DNA of 64,000 nucleotides from Alphaproteobacteria bacterium (GCA_021775805.1 JAJFHD010000046.1:1-64000), one strand, 5' to 3'; positions 39,216 to 49,332 are shown, numbered from the stretch's first letter. Translations and numbers: made by a program. The notes: generated from the letters alone by a model not told the origin.

Positions 39216-40745
39216 TCAGGCAAACGCTTTTGCGAAGGCTTCCACGGCCGCCTTGAGTTTTTCGCCGGTAGCGTCGGAAATCTCTTTTTCAGCACGGATG
39301 GTTTCCAGAACATCGGCATGCTTGTCACGCACGGTCCGGAGCAGTTCCTCCTCGAACCGGCCCACGTCGCTCACCGGCAGGCCATCGAGATAACCGTTGA
39401 CGCCGGCGTAGATGCTGATCACCTGTTCTTCGACCTTGAGCGGTGAGAACTGGGCCTGCTTGAGCAGTTCGGTGAGACGCGCGCCGCGGTTGAGCAGGCG
39501 CTGTGTCGAGGCATCGAGATCCGAGCCGAACTGGGCGAACGCCGCCATTTCACGATACTGGGCAAGCTCGCCCTTGATCGCGCCGGCAACCTGCTTCATG
39601 GCCTTGACCTGAGCCGCCGATCCCACGCGGGACACCGAAAGACCGACGTTCACGGCTGGGCGGATGCCCTGGTAGAACAGGTCGGTTTCCAGGAAGATCT
39701 GACCGTCGGTAATGGAAATCACGTTGGTCGGAATATAGGCCGAAACGTCATTGGCCTGGGTTTCGATTATCGGCAATGCGGTCAGCGAACCGGCACCGTT
39801 GTCTTCATTGAGCTTGGCGGCGCGTTCCAGGAGACGGCTGTGCAGATAGAACACGTCACCGGGATAGGCTTCACGTCCGGGCGGACGGCGCAGCAGCAGG
39901 GACATCTGGCGATAGGCGACCGCCTGCTTTGACAGATCGTCGTATGTGATCATGGCGTGCATGCCGTTGTCGCGAAAATATTCCCCCATGGTGCAACCGG
40001 CAAACGGTGCCAGGAACTGCATGGGTGCGGCATCGGACGCAGTCGCAGCAACGATTATGGAATAGTCCAGCGCACCATTTTCCTCCAGAATCTTGACGAA
40101 CTGGGCAACAGTGGAGCGCTTCTGGCCGATAGCCACGTAAACACAGTAAAGCTTGGCGCTTTCGTCGTCGCCTTCGTTGATGCTCTTCTGGTTGAGGATG
40201 GCGTCGAGAGCGACGGCCGTTTTACCGGTCTGACGGTCACCGATGATCAGCTCACGCTGGCCGCGACCGATCGGGATCAGGGAATCGATGGCCTTGAGGC
40301 CCGTCTGCATCGGCTCGTGCACGGACTTGCGCGGGATAATGCCCGGCGCCTTGACGTCCACACGCTTGCGCTCGGCACCTTCGATCGGCCCCTTGCCGTC
40401 GATCGGATTGCCGAGTGCGTCGACCACGCGGCCGAGCAGGCCCTTGCCGACCGGCACGTCCACGATGGCGCCCGTCCGCTTGACGGTATCGCCTTCCTTG
40501 ATGTCGCGGTCGGAACCGAAAATAACGATACCGACATTGTCGACTTCGAGGTTCAGCGCCATTCCGCGAATGCCGCCGGGGAACTCGACCATTTCACCGG
40601 CCTGGACGTTGTCCAGACCGTAAACGCGTGCAATGCCGTCACCGACGGAGAGCACCTGGCCCACTTCCGTGACTTCCGCTTCCTTGCCGAAATCTTTAAT
40701 CTGTTCCTTGAGGATTGCGGATATTTCCGCGGCCCGGATTTCCAT
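39216..40745 (-). CDS. atpA: ATP synthase F1 alpha subunit
   Basis: 509 residues; the nucleotide-binding but non-catalytic partner of beta. Walker A is [16 protein letters not shown] (about 170-185), with conserved [16 protein letters not shown] before it and [20 protein letters not shown] later, including the conserved Arg finger region. Its ATG shares one base with the atpH stop (TGATG), so the two genes are translationally coupled. Confidence 0.97.
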   Translation of the reverse strand: MEIRAAEISAILKEQIKDFGKEAEVTEVGQVLSVGDGIARVYGLDNVQAGEMVEFPGGIRGMALNLEVDNVGIVIFGSDRDIKEGDTVKRTGAIVDVPVGKGLLGRVVDALGNPIDGKGPIEGAERKRVDVKAPGIIPRKSVHEPMQTGLKAIDSLIPIGRGQRELIIGDRQTGKTAVALDAILNQKSINEGDDESAKLYCVYVAIGQKRSTVAQFVKILEENGALDYSIIVAATASDAAPMQFLAPFAGCTMGEYFRDNGMHAMITYDDLSKQAVAYRQMSLLLRRPPGREAYPGDVFYLHSRLLERAAKLNEDNGAGSLTALPIIETQANDVSAYIPTNVISITDGQIFLETDLFYQGIRPAVNVGLSVSRVGSAAQVKAMKQVAGAIKGELAQYREMAAFAQFGSDLDASTQRLLNRGARLTELLKQAQFSPLKVEEQVISIYAGVNGYLDGLPVSDVGRFEEELLRTVRDKHADVLETIRAEKEISDATGEKLKAAVEAFAKAFA

Positions 40746-41305
40746 CAGCCGACCTCTTTCATGGCTATTTTGAGACTTTGAAGTTTGGTGCGAAGCGAGC
40801 TGTCAACCATTCGGCTGCCGACCTTGACGATCAGACCGCCGAGCAGGCTCGCGTCAATCTGTGTTTGAACTTGGACATTGCTGCCAACGGCAGCTTTGAG
40901 CGATTCTTTCAACGCATCCGTCTGGTTGTCGCTGAGGGCTTCCGCGGACGTCACCTCGGCGGTAACCTCACCCCGATGCGTCGCCAGAAGCGAGCGGAAA
41001 GCCCTGATCATGTCGCTGATGGCAAAGAGCCTTCGGTTTTGGGCCACCAGACCGACAAATTTGGCAGTCAGCGGCCCGATATCCGATTTCTCCAGAAGGG
41101 CCGTAATGGCTCGGGTCTGCTCTTCGGCGGTAAAAACCGGGCTGTCCACGAGGCGGCGCAGGTCGTCACTGTCGTCGAGCATGGTCCCGAACAGCCCAAG
41201 GTCTGCTTCTACGGTCTCCAGCGCACCGCTGTCGGACGCCAGTTCGAACAGAGCCATGGCATAACGACCGGGCATACCTGCGATATTAGGGTCTTGGCCT
41301 GACAC
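40745..41305 (-). CDS. atpH: ATP synthase F1 delta subunit
   Basis: 186 residues; peripheral-stalk subunit joining F1 to the membrane part. Seen: [20 protein letters not shown] at the start, [20 protein letters not shown] in the middle and [20 protein letters not shown] at the end, where the family signature is found. Start is GTG 41305 behind AGAGAG. It is the first gene of the operon; a likely promoter is 130 bases upstream. The Fo genes (B, E, F) are not in the window, as usual in alphaproteobacteria. Confidence 0.94.
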   Translation of the reverse strand: MSGQDPNIAGMPGRYAMALFELASDSGALETVEADLGLFGTMLDDSDDLRRLVDSPVFTAEEQTRAITALLEKSDIGPLTAKFVGLVAQNRRLFAISDMIRAFRSLLATHRGEVTAEVTSAEALSDNQTDALKESLKAAVGSNVQVQTQIDASLLGGLIVKVGSRMVDSSLRTKLQSLKIAMKEVG

Positions 41306-41436
41306 GTAATTACGCTCTCTGATATGATTTCAAGGCTGACACACCGCTGCGGATTGTGCACCAGTCCTTTGAATTAATTGAACTTTTTAGTAAGAATAAC
41401 GACCGAAATGCGCCATTCTCCCCGCTGTCGCGCTTC

Positions 41437-41465
41437 CCTATAACAAAAGACCTTGTGCCATGCAA
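41437..41465 (-). promoter_or_regulatory. Possible promoter of the atp operon
   Basis: On the minus strand TTGCAT (41465-41460) and TATAGG (41442-41437) are 17 bases apart, each matching four of six consensus positions. The region lies between the TauE-like gene and atpH and is richer in AT than its surroundings. Other start points are possible. Confidence 0.4.
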
Positions 41466-41547
41466 CACATTGGCGTGCAACTCGACCCGGCGTTGCCAAT
41501 TTGCCGCATAGATCTCACCGACCGACAGCATGCCCTTGAGGTCCCGT

Positions 41548-42333
41548 TTACGCAAGCAATTCAGCGATTCCGGCGTAAATCAGGCGTAGCGCGAGCAAAA
41601 CGAGAACACAATAAAAGAGCTTCTTGAAGAAGGCTTCGGGCATGCGGCCCAGGAGCATTCGACCCACATAGGTTCCAAGAAACCCCGCAATCATCATCGC
41701 GGCCAGAAATCCCAGCCACGGCAGGAACTGAAACCCGAGCATGCCGAAGAACACGATCTTCAATGCATGCTGAAACGTCATCAACGCCCCGTGCGTGGCA
41801 ACCACCTGATGCCGGACCATTGTCGCCACCGGCATCACCGCGGCCACCAGCGGTCCCGTAGCGCCGACAAAGAAGGTGGCAAACGTGGTGACAACGCCGC
41901 CTATTACGATCCCGGCTTTTCCCAGGGTGAGGTTTTTCGGTTTGGGTCCAAATACCGAATAGAGCACGAAAATACCCAGAATGAGTTGCAGCACCGGGCG
42001 CGGAAGTGCCACGACAACCAGCGAGGCGATTCCTGCCCCCACAAGAGCGCCCAGGGTGAACCATCCGGCAAGATGCCATACGACATTTTTCCGGTTGAGA
42101 ACCGTGCGGCTGGCGTTGTTTCCAACTTGAACAACAGCGTGAATTGGAATCACCGACGCTGCGGGCAGAAAGTTCGCCATGACAGCTATATTGGCAACAC
42201 CGCCACCCAGCCCCACGGTCGCGGTAAAGGCGGATGTCACGAAGTTTACCCCGATGAGCAGGACAGCAGTCCATGCGGTCAGATCCGGAGGCACAGTCAG
42301 CCTGTGCAGTTCGTTCAGCAATGTGTCCGACAT
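41548..42333 (-). CDS. TauE/SafE family membrane exporter
   Basis: 261 residues with about eight hydrophobic helices in two repeats. The repeat starts are visible as VNFVTSAFTATVGLGGGVAN and VTTFATFFVGATGPLVAAVM, the paired half-domains of sulfite/organosulfonate exporters. The substrate may be sulfite, sulfoacetate or another anion; nothing adjacent decides. AAGG precedes ATG 42333. It follows priA after 19 bases on the same strand and is separated from atpH by 242 bases. Confidence 0.88.
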   Translation of the reverse strand: MSDTLLNELHRLTVPPDLTAWTAVLLIGVNFVTSAFTATVGLGGGVANIAVMANFLPAASVIPIHAVVQVGNNASRTVLNRKNVVWHLAGWFTLGALVGAGIASLVVVALPRPVLQLILGIFVLYSVFGPKPKNLTLGKAGIVIGGVVTTFATFFVGATGPLVAAVMPVATMVRHQVVATHGALMTFQHALKIVFFGMLGFQFLPWLGFLAAMMIAGFLGTYVGRMLLGRMPEAFFKKLFYCVLVLLALRLIYAGIAELLA

Positions 42334-42352
42334 TCGCGCCCTTCTTGCCGCA

Positions 42353-44542
42353 TCACAAAAAGCTCTGGGGATCGATATCCACTGTCACCCTGACACTGCC
42401 CTTGGGTGGTGCCACCGCGCCGAGCCACGCCCGCAGAAAACCCTGAATGTTAAAGTCGCGCACGGATTTGACCAGAAACCGAATGCGGTGACGCCCGCGC
42501 AACTGGGCGATCGGCGCCGGCGCCGGCCCGAGCACTCTGACGCCCTGGGCCGACGGCACCGCGCGCGCCATCAGCCGCGCATAGCCAAGCGACTCACTAT
42601 TATCATTGGCGGCGACGACGACCCCGGCAAGCCGGCCGTAGGGCGGCAGGTCGAAGGTCTCGCGGGCCTGGCGCTCATAGCTGTAGAATTCCTCGCGATC
42701 GCCGCTGACCAGCGCCTCCATCAGGGCGTTTTCCGGCTGGTAGGTCTGCAGCATCGCACGGCCGGGTTTGTCGCCGCGCCCGGCACGGCCTGCAACCTGG
42801 CGCAGGAGCTGGTAGGTCCGCTCGGCCGCGCGCGGATCCCCGCTCGCCAGACCGATATCCGCATCGACCACGCCCACCAGCGTAAGCCCTGGAAAATTAT
42901 GTCCTTTTGCCACAAGTTGCGTGCCGATCACGATATCGAATTCGCCGTCGGTAATCGCCTTGAGCATCTCTTTGAGCGTAATACCGCGCATAATGTCGCT
43001 CGACAGGATGGCAATTCGCGCGTCGGGAAAGTCAGCCTCGACTTCCTCCGCCAGACGTTCGACACCCGGACCGCAGGCCACCAGTGTATTGGCATTGTCG
43101 CAGGCCGGGCAGGTTTTCGGAATATCCGTCTGATGGCCGCAGTGATGGCACAGCAACTGACGCCGGAACCGGTGCTCGACCAGCCACGTATCGCAATTGG
43201 GACAATTCAGCCGGTAACCGCAGGTCCGGCACAGCGTCAGGGGTGCGTAGCCGCGCCGGTTGAGAAAGAGCAGCGCCTGCTGACCGTCGGCAAGGGTTTT
43301 GGCGACCGCCTCGTGAAGCGTTGGAGACAGCCATTTGCCGCGCTCAGGCCCCGACGTTCGCATATCGACACACGAGATCTCCGGCAACACCGCGATGCCG
43401 TGGCGAACTTCGAGCCTGACCGTGCTGTAGCGCCCTTTCTCCACGTTATAAAGACTTTCAAGCGCCGGCGTCGCCGAACTCAGCACGACCGGCAGCCCGC
43501 CAAGCGACGCCCGCACAACCGCCATGTCCCGGGCATGGTAATGTACCCCGTCTTCCTGCTTGAAGGCCGGGTCGTGTTCCTCGTCGACAACGATAATCGC
43601 CAGATCCTGAAACGGCAGGAACAGTGCCGAACGGGCGCCGACAACAATGCGGGCCGTCCCATCGGAGATGCCCCGCCACACCCGTTCGCGTTCACCGGGC
43701 CTCAGTCCCGAATGCCATTCGGCCGGCCGGGCGCCGAAACGCTGCTCGATGCGCTCGATGAACTGTGCTGTGAGGGCAATTTCCGGCAGCATGACCAGCG
43801 CCTGTCCACCGGCCGCCAGAGCCTGGGATATGGCTTCCAGATAGACTTCCGTCTTGCCTGAGCCGGTGACGCCATCGAGAAGACAGACTGAAAACCGGCC
43901 AGGTTGAACATAATCGCGCAGGGCATCGGCCGCCTCGCGCTGAACTTCGGACAGTTCCTTGTCCCGGACGAGCAGCTGCGGTTCCTGAAACATGTCGAAC
44001 GCCGGCAAGGGCGCGATTGCCAGTGTGCCGCTATCCACAAGACCGCGGACCACGCCGGTTGTTACGCCTGCTTCCTGGGCCAGATCCTTGATCGGCCAGA
44101 CAAATTCGTCCTGCAGCGTATCAAGCACCCGTTGCCTCTGCGGCGTCATGCGTGCTGGAGGATCGCCCGACCGGCGCACACCCGATTTCTGCCGCACCGG
44201 TCCCAGAGCCGCCGGGACCCGCAAGGTCATGCGCAAGACGGTCCCCGGTGAACTGAGCGTGTAGTCCGCCACCCAGTCGACAAACCGGCGCTGAACCGCG
44301 CTCATCGGTGCAGCATCCAGCTTTTCCGTAATCGGGCGAAGTTTTTCAGATGCCACATCGCCCGTCCCCTCGCCCCAGACAACGCCGATGATCTGGCGCG
44401 GTCCCAGTGGCACCTGGACATAGTCACCCGGTCCCGCATCGAGATGATCTGGGCAACGATAGGTATAGGGCCCCTCGAGCGCCAGGGGCAGAAGAACGGC
44501 CAGCTCTCGACCTGCCGTCAGGTTTTCGCTATCACCTGCCAT
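42353..44542 (-). CDS. priA: Primosomal helicase PriA
   Basis: 729 residues; restarts collapsed replication forks by binding branched DNA and loading DnaB. In order: a 3'-DNA-binding domain (ELAVLLPLALEGPYTYRCPD), a superfamily-2 helicase with Walker A LLDGVTGSGKTEVYL (about 225), DEEH box VVDEEHDPAFKQEDG, a zinc-binding insertion with paired Cys (CRTCGYRLNCPNCD, CHHCGH, CPACDN) and the motif QVAGRAGRGDKPGRAMLQTY. All motifs are intact. It is divergent from fsa across a perfect palindrome. Confidence 0.96.
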   Translation of the reverse strand: MAGDSENLTAGRELAVLLPLALEGPYTYRCPDHLDAGPGDYVQVPLGPRQIIGVVWGEGTGDVASEKLRPITEKLDAAPMSAVQRRFVDWVADYTLSSPGTVLRMTLRVPAALGPVRQKSGVRRSGDPPARMTPQRQRVLDTLQDEFVWPIKDLAQEAGVTTGVVRGLVDSGTLAIAPLPAFDMFQEPQLLVRDKELSEVQREAADALRDYVQPGRFSVCLLDGVTGSGKTEVYLEAISQALAAGGQALVMLPEIALTAQFIERIEQRFGARPAEWHSGLRPGERERVWRGISDGTARIVVGARSALFLPFQDLAIIVVDEEHDPAFKQEDGVHYHARDMAVVRASLGGLPVVLSSATPALESLYNVEKGRYSTVRLEVRHGIAVLPEISCVDMRTSGPERGKWLSPTLHEAVAKTLADGQQALLFLNRRGYAPLTLCRTCGYRLNCPNCDTWLVEHRFRRQLLCHHCGHQTDIPKTCPACDNANTLVACGPGVERLAEEVEADFPDARIAILSSDIMRGITLKEMLKAITDGEFDIVIGTQLVAKGHNFPGLTLVGVVDADIGLASGDPRAAERTYQLLRQVAGRAGRGDKPGRAMLQTYQPENALMEALVSGDREEFYSYERQARETFDLPPYGRLAGVVVAANDNSESLGYARLMARAVPSAQGVRVLGPAPAPIAQLRGRHRIRFLVKSVRDFNIQGFLRAWLGAVAPPKGSVRVTVDIDPQSFL

Positions 44543-44559
44543 TGAATTTGCAATTCCTT

Positions 44560-44585
44560 CATGACAGTTTGCCTAAACTGTCATG
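44560..44585. promoter_or_regulatory. Perfect 11-bp palindrome between priA and fsa
   Basis: CATGACAGTTT and AAACTGTCATG flank the four-base GCCT, a perfect inverted repeat of 26 bases in the 122-bp gap between divergent priA and fsa. It is 17 bases from the priA start. It could be an operator for either gene or form a hairpin in a transcript. No T run follows on either strand, so a terminator is unlikely. Confidence 0.55.
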
Positions 44586-44664
44586 GCTACACACCAGTGT
44601 CCCGAAACCGGTTCCTGGAATCTAGCCTGATTCGTCCAACCCTGTCTGATGTGGAACCCAAGCC

Positions 44665-45321
44665 ATGAAGTTTTTTGTCGACACCGCCGAAATCGAAGAA
44701 ATCCGGGAACTCAACCAGACCGGCATGGTCGACGGCGTGACCACCAACCCGTCGCTGGTGGCAAAGTCGGGCCGGGAATTCAAGGATGTCATTGCCGAGA
44801 TCTGCGCTGAGGTCAGCGGGCCGGTCAGCGCCGAAGTCGCCGCCATCGATGCCGACGGCATGGTCTCAGAAGGCCGGGTGCTGGCGAAGATCGCCAACAA
44901 CGTCGCCGTCAAGGTGCCGCTCACCTGGGATGGACTGAAGGCCTGCCGCGCCCTCACCCAGGACGGCATCATGGTCAACGTCACGCTCTGTTTCAGCGCC
45001 AACCAGGCCCTGCTCGCCGCAAAGGCCGGTGCCACCTTCGTCTCGCCGTTCATTGGCCGGCTCGACGATCTGGGTCTCGACGGCATGGAACTGATCGAGG
45101 AGATCCGGGTCATTTATGACAACTACGACGCCCTGGAAACCGAAATTCTCGCAGCCTCGATCCGGTCGGCCAACCACGTCAAACTGTCGGCCCTCTCGGG
45201 TGCCGATGTCGCTACCGTTCCGCCCGGCGTCTTGCGCGGTCTGGTGAAACACATGCTGACCGACAAGGGACTCGACGCGTTTTTGGCCGACTGGAACAAG
45301 ACCGGCCAGACCATAGGATAG
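44665..45321 (+). CDS. fsa: Small transaldolase / fructose-6-phosphate aldolase family
   Basis: 218 residues, the short (class 3/FSA) form. [20 protein letters not shown] and [13 protein letters not shown] are family marks, and the Schiff-base Lys is Lys83 in [13 protein letters not shown]. It also has [15 protein letters not shown] and [19 protein letters not shown]. The enzyme transfers or splits dihydroxyacetone units of sugar phosphates; transaldolase activity is the usual assignment in alphaproteobacteria. The fsa-xerC-priA arrangement is conserved in the class. Twelve bases separate it from xerC. Confidence 0.93.
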   Translation: MKFFVDTAEIEEIRELNQTGMVDGVTTNPSLVAKSGREFKDVIAEICAEVSGPVSAEVAAIDADGMVSEGRVLAKIANNVAVKVPLTWDGLKACRALTQDGIMVNVTLCFSANQALLAAKAGATFVSPFIGRLDDLGLDGMELIEEIRVIYDNYDALETEILAASIRSANHVKLSALSGADVATVPPGVLRGLVKHMLTDKGLDAFLADWNKTGQTIG

Positions 45322-45333
45322 GGCCGGACCGTT

Positions 45334-46308
45334 GTGACCCGCCTCATCGACAGTTCCAAGGCATTCGCGAGCGAGGACACGGCTGTCCATCTGGATGCCT
45401 GGTTCGACTATCTTTTGTCGGAAAAACGGGCCTCTCCCAAGACCGTTGAGGCCTACAGCCGCGATCTGCGACAATTCTTCGAATTTCTCATGAGACATCT
45501 GGGGGCATCGGTCAGCCTTTCAGACCTGGAAGACCTGAAAACCACGGATTTCCGGTCTTTTCTTGCTTTCCGCCGCAACCAGGACGCCGCCAGCCGCACG
45601 CTTGCACGCACGCTTTCAGCCCTGCGATCGTTCTTTCGTTTTCTCGAAAGAAGAAAAATCCTCACAAATCCTCACCTGGCCGCCATCCAGACCCCCAAGC
45701 TGCCCCGGTCGCTGCCCCGGGCCCTGCCCGCACAGTCGGCAAAAGATCTTGTGGATCTTGAGAACGTTGAAGCTGCAGGTACAGGGACAAAATGGGTCGG
45801 CGCCCGCGACACAGCCGTCTTGGTGCTGCTCTACGGCTGCGGCCTGCGCATCGCCGAAGCCCTCGACCTCAACCGGGCCGACGCTCCCACCGAACCCCGG
45901 CACGACACCCTGATGGTCACCGGCAAGGGCGGCAAGACAAGGGTTGTGCCGGTGCTGCCCGTGGCGCGCGAAGCGATCGCACGTTATCTGAAACTGTGCC
46001 CGTGGAACCTAAGCCCGGACGGGCCATTGTTCGTCGGTGAAAAGGGCGGACGCCTCAACGCCCGTAACATCCAGCTAGTGGTCCAGCGCCTGCGCTCGGC
46101 ACTTGGCCTGAGCAGCCGCGCCACACCCCACGCCCTGCGCCACAGCTTTGCAACCCACCTCCTGAGCGCCGGCGGCGACCTGCGCACCATCCAGGAACTG
46201 TTGGGACACGCCAGCTTGTCAAGCACGCAAATCTACACCGAGATCGACCGCCGGCACCTGCTCGACGTGTATGACAAGGCGCATCCCAGGAGAAGCAAGG
46301 GCGTGTAG
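45334..46308 (+). CDS. xerC: Tyrosine recombinase XerC
   Basis: 324 residues from GTG 45334. The N-terminal SAM-like domain (AWFDYLLSEKRASPKTVEAY) binds dif. The catalytic domain has the Arg in YGCGLRIAEALDL, Lys in GKGGKTRVVPV, H-x-x-R in ATPHALRHSFATHLL, His in LLGHASLSSTQIYT and the nucleophilic Tyr just after. With XerD it resolves chromosome dimers. Linkage with fsa and priA fits the chromosomal XerC rather than an integrase of a mobile element, although a rearranged region begins directly downstream. Confidence 0.93.
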   Translation: MTRLIDSSKAFASEDTAVHLDAWFDYLLSEKRASPKTVEAYSRDLRQFFEFLMRHLGASVSLSDLEDLKTTDFRSFLAFRRNQDAASRTLARTLSALRSFFRFLERRKILTNPHLAAIQTPKLPRSLPRALPAQSAKDLVDLENVEAAGTGTKWVGARDTAVLVLLYGCGLRIAEALDLNRADAPTEPRHDTLMVTGKGGKTRVVPVLPVAREAIARYLKLCPWNLSPDGPLFVGEKGGRLNARNIQLVVQRLRSALGLSSRATPHALRHSFATHLLSAGGDLRTIQELLGHASLSSTQIYTEIDRRHLLDVYDKAHPRRSKGV

Positions 46309-46322
46309 TCGGCTCTCCTGAC

Positions 46323-46526
46323 TTATCTGCTTCTCGGAACAGGCTTCTCGAACGCATTGATACGCCCGGCCTTGGTCTCTCGGTAGAAGATGCACAGCCC
46401 GCTGCCCGCGATCAGGGCGATACCGATGAAAGCGATCCAGTCAGGGAAATGACCCCGCAGCAGGTAACCTCGGAGCACCACCATCGGCAGGGCTTTGTAT
46501 TCGAACGGCGCGACCATCCTCGCCAA
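46323..46526 (-). pseudogene. 3' fragment of a DMT permease gene
   Basis: The minus-strand frame reads ARMVAPFEYKALPMVVL, WIAFIGIALIAGSGLCIFYR and EKPVPRSR, the same as the last 65 residues of the full DMT gene at 48382-49332, with scattered substitutions. The DNA is a direct repeat of about 200 bp, for example a 34-base identical run around 46408-46441. Upstream of the homology the frame simply enters the caspase gene in another phase. It is a dead duplicate; the caspase gene lies exactly between it and the intact copy. Confidence 0.85.
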
Positions 46527-46545
46527 CGCCTTGTCTTTTCTCCTA

Positions 46546-48270
46546 TTAACTGCACTCCTGCGCATCGCCAGAGTAGGAGAACCCACCGACACAACCTCGC
46601 GGCCTATTTGTCCGTTTCGACTTGTCGACATCTGCCGGCTTTTTCCGTTTGACAACCGTCGGTTTCGATCGGATCCGTTTGTTTTGATTCTTGGACGGCT
46701 TTTTGACAACGGGACCTTGCCGGCGTCCTGCGTAAATTAACGTTGCTTCTTTGCTTCCCGCACCCCACTTTCCATCAATCTTGCCAGAGTACATGCTCAG
46801 AGCTTTCAGTCTCTGTTGGACGGCAATCACAAACTCTCGGTTGCGAAGAGTTGTTCCCTCAAGAAGAGCATTCAAAGATGGTTGGTGATCAAGTTTGATT
46901 GCCTCAAGGATATGGATCGCCGCTTCGGTCCGGCTCAGGGCAACACCTCGTCCTTGATAATAGAGCAAACCGAGACGGTATTTGGCATCCGCATGTCCCT
47001 TGTCGGCGGCCTGACGGTACCAGTGCGCCGCACGCGCAATGCTTTGCACAATGTCGGTACCGGTTTCGTATCTGATGGCAAGTGCCGCCATTTCTGCAGC
47101 GTCTTTTGGGGCAATTGCGGTTTCGGCGCTGATTTGCTCCGGCGTCAGGGCGGCAAGCTCCCGTTTTTCCTCCTTGCCGCGGCTCTCCGCTTCGGCACGC
47201 AGGCGTTCCGCCTCTTCCTGTGCCTGACGGGCCCTTTCGAGTTTCTTCAGAAGATCGACTTCGCGTTGACGCTGGGTTTCAATCTCCTTCTTGCGCATTT
47301 CGGCGAGGGCAAGCTGCTCTGCATTTTGTTTCTGGCTTTCCTGTTCCTCTTTTTGCTTGAGTTGCTCGATCAGAATGCTGGCAAGGCTCGTGAATGTTCC
47401 CTCGGGATAACGGTCGATATAGGCCTGCAGCAGCGCCGGGCTTGCCGAGTCCTTGACTGAGTTCCAGAACAAAGCCTCCCTGTCGGATTGTTTGGGCGAT
47501 TCCTGAGCGGCAACCGGGGTCGACTCTTTTGGCACGAAATAAAAGTCTCCCCTTAGCGACGACTCCTCCCACGGGGTCTGTGCACCACCGGTCTGGCCTT
47601 CGACCCCGACCCGGACCTGCTTGAATACCTGTTCCACCGCAAGCCCCGGTTGGCGCATCGCCTTGACCAGTTCCGTCGTATAGGGAGAATTGGCACCCTT
47701 GCGATCCGACGCGACTTGCCCGGGGGCTGCCGCGAACGCTACCAGCGAGCCGGACGCCGCATTGATTCGCGCGAGTCCTCTTCCAGCGCCCCTTAACCCG
47801 CCCTTGAACGGATTGTTTCGGCAGGCATCCAACACCACAAGATTGAGGCGATTGCCCGCAGACTCCATCTGCGAGAGAATGTTGGACGCCGAAAGGGCTT
47901 CCAGTTCAAGGTCGGCAGCGTCTTCAATGTTGGCTCCCAGCGGGATCAGATAGTTCGTGCCCCTGGCCTGCACCCCGTGTCCGGCAAAGTAAAGCAGCCC
48001 AACGGCGTCCTTCCCTGCACGCCTGAGCGTTCGCCCAAACTTGCGGACCGCCCGGCGCATACCCTGATAATCCACATCAATCGCCGACACGACGTCAAAT
48101 CCGACATCGCTCAACGTCGCAGACATGAGTTCGGCGTCGTTCTTGGGATTTGCCAAAGGTGAGATCAGCTTGTAGTTGGAATTCCCGATCACCAGCGCCA
48201 CACGTTTTTCTGCATGGACGAGCCCGGTCGAAACCAGCAGTACGATTATCGTCAACCCAAGCCTCAACAT
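46546..48270 (-). CDS. Caspase-Sel1-peptidoglycan-binding-like protein
   Basis: 574 residues from ATG 48270 behind GGAGGGA. A signal peptide (1-20) leads into a C14 caspase domain (EKRVALVIG; His98 in YFAGHGVQ; Cys150 in VVLDACRNNPF), so the dyad is intact. Then a Glu/Gln-rich coiled coil (about 310-390), a Sel1 repeat (GHADAKYRLGLLYYQGRGV), and a peptidoglycan-binding-like segment (AVQQRLKALSMYSGKIDGKW) follow. It is predicted to be periplasmic with unknown substrate. Flanked by duplicated DMT sequence on both sides; paralogous to the gene at the left edge of the window. Confidence 0.85.
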   Translation of the reverse strand: MLRLGLTIIVLLVSTGLVHAEKRVALVIGNSNYKLISPLANPKNDAELMSATLSDVGFDVVSAIDVDYQGMRRAVRKFGRTLRRAGKDAVGLLYFAGHGVQARGTNYLIPLGANIEDAADLELEALSASNILSQMESAGNRLNLVVLDACRNNPFKGGLRGAGRGLARINAASGSLVAFAAAPGQVASDRKGANSPYTTELVKAMRQPGLAVEQVFKQVRVGVEGQTGGAQTPWEESSLRGDFYFVPKESTPVAAQESPKQSDREALFWNSVKDSASPALLQAYIDRYPEGTFTSLASILIEQLKQKEEQESQKQNAEQLALAEMRKKEIETQRQREVDLLKKLERARQAQEEAERLRAEAESRGKEEKRELAALTPEQISAETAIAPKDAAEMAALAIRYETGTDIVQSIARAAHWYRQAADKGHADAKYRLGLLYYQGRGVALSRTEAAIHILEAIKLDHQPSLNALLEGTTLRNREFVIAVQQRLKALSMYSGKIDGKWGAGSKEATLIYAGRRQGPVVKKPSKNQNKRIRSKPTVVKRKKPADVDKSKRTNRPRGCVGGFSYSGDAQECS

Positions 48271-48330
48271 GACATCCCTCCGCGAGTTACGGCATTGCCT
48301 CTCATTCAGCGCCAGAGTAAAGCGAGTCAC

Positions 48331-48359
48331 ATATTAGAACAAATTGTGTCCAAGCTCAA
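48331..48359 (-). promoter_or_regulatory. Possible promoter of the caspase gene
   Basis: Minus strand TTGAGC (48359-48354) and TAATAT (48336-48331) are 17 bases apart, with four of six matches each, and lie 61 bases before the ATG at 48270, just past the stop of the DMT gene. It shares no CRP palindrome with the other caspase gene. Confidence 0.4.
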
Positions 48360-48381
48360 AAATGGGTCTTGGCAACAGCCC

Positions 48382-49332
48382 TCAACGACTGCGCGGAACC
48401 GGTTTTTCGGACGCATTGATACGCCCGGTCTTGGTCTCACGGTAGAAGATGAACAGCCCGCTGCCGGCGATCAGGGCGATACCGATGAAAGCGATCCAGT
48501 CGGGGAAGTGACCCCACAGCAGATAGCCCCAGAGAACCGCCATCGGCAGGGCCGTGTATTCGAACGGCGCGACCATCGTTGCCTCGCCGATGCGGTAGGC
48601 CTGCGTCATCAGCAGGTTGCCGCTGCCGATCAGCAGTCCGCAGGCAACCATCAGAACGCCGGCGTCGAGGCCAGGCCAGCTCCAGGCCCGGAATACAAAG
48701 AATAGCGAGGGGTCGTCAGTAGCCGCAAGCCGGCCGTCGCCGAACGACAGGCCGGCGGCCACGCTTGCCACAATGAAGCTCGCCTGCAGGTAGAACGACA
48801 TCGTCGATGCCCGCTCGGTCGCCCCGAGCTTTCGGGTCATCATGATCAAGGCCGTGTAGGCGACCGCGGCAATCAGCGGGAAAAACGCCGCCAGCCGCAT
48901 AGCCTCGGTACCCGGCCGCAACATGACGACCACGCCGATCAGGCCGACAATCACCGCCGCCCACCGGCGCACGCCGACCTTCTCTCCCAAAATCGGGATC
49001 GACGCGACCGTTACCAGAAGCGGCGAGACAAACAGGATCGCCATGGCGTCCGCCAGCGGCATGGCGACCACGGCCATGAAGAAAAAGGTGTTGGCTATGA
49101 CCATGAGCAGACCACGGCCGATGCACAGGGCGAGCCGGTCGGTTTTCACAAAACCCACGCCGCCTTCGAAATGCATCACGGCCAGGATAAGAAAAATGGC
49201 GACGGTCGCCCTGGCAAACACGATCTCGTAGAGCGGAAAGTCGCTTGAAAGCCACTTGACGGTCGCGTCCTGCAGGCTGATCAGGATCATGCCGCCAATC
49301 ACACAGGCGATAGCTTTTGCTGTCTGGTCCAT
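48382..49332 (-). CDS. DMT-superfamily (EamA) transporter
   Basis: 316 residues from ATG 49332; a TTG seven codons earlier is possible. Ten hydrophobic helices form two EamA repeats, starting ACVIGGMILISLQDATVKWL and, in the second half, LIMMTRKLGATERASTMSFY. Conserved elements include PLADAMAILFVSPLLVT and MVAPFEYTALPMAVLWGYLL. These permeases export amino acids or other small metabolites; the substrate is unknown. A 200-bp copy of its 3' end lies on the far side of the caspase gene. Confidence 0.9.
   Translation of the reverse strand: MDQTAKAIACVIGGMILISLQDATVKWLSSDFPLYEIVFARATVAIFLILAVMHFEGGVGFVKTDRLALCIGRGLLMVIANTFFFMAVVAMPLADAMAILFVSPLLVTVASIPILGEKVGVRRWAAVIVGLIGVVVMLRPGTEAMRLAAFFPLIAAVAYTALIMMTRKLGATERASTMSFYLQASFIVASVAAGLSFGDGRLAATDDPSLFFVFRAWSWPGLDAGVLMVACGLLIGSGNLLMTQAYRIGEATMVAPFEYTALPMAVLWGYLLWGHFPDWIAFIGIALIAGSGLFIFYRETKTGRINASEKPVPRSR

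Noticed and set aside
41310..41555. 81-codon minus-strand frame between the TauE-like gene and atpH
   Set aside because: Covers the likely atp promoter and overlaps the TauE stop; no ribosome site or conserved sequence.
42179..43861. 560-codon plus-strand frame across priA
   Set aside because: Antisense shadow of priA and the TauE-like gene; composition is Arg/His/Gly-rich with no family features, while the minus strand encodes complete helicase motifs.
45334..46308. XerC as the integrase of a mobile element
   Set aside because: Its linkage with fsa and priA is the ordinary chromosomal arrangement in alphaproteobacteria, and length and motifs fit XerC.
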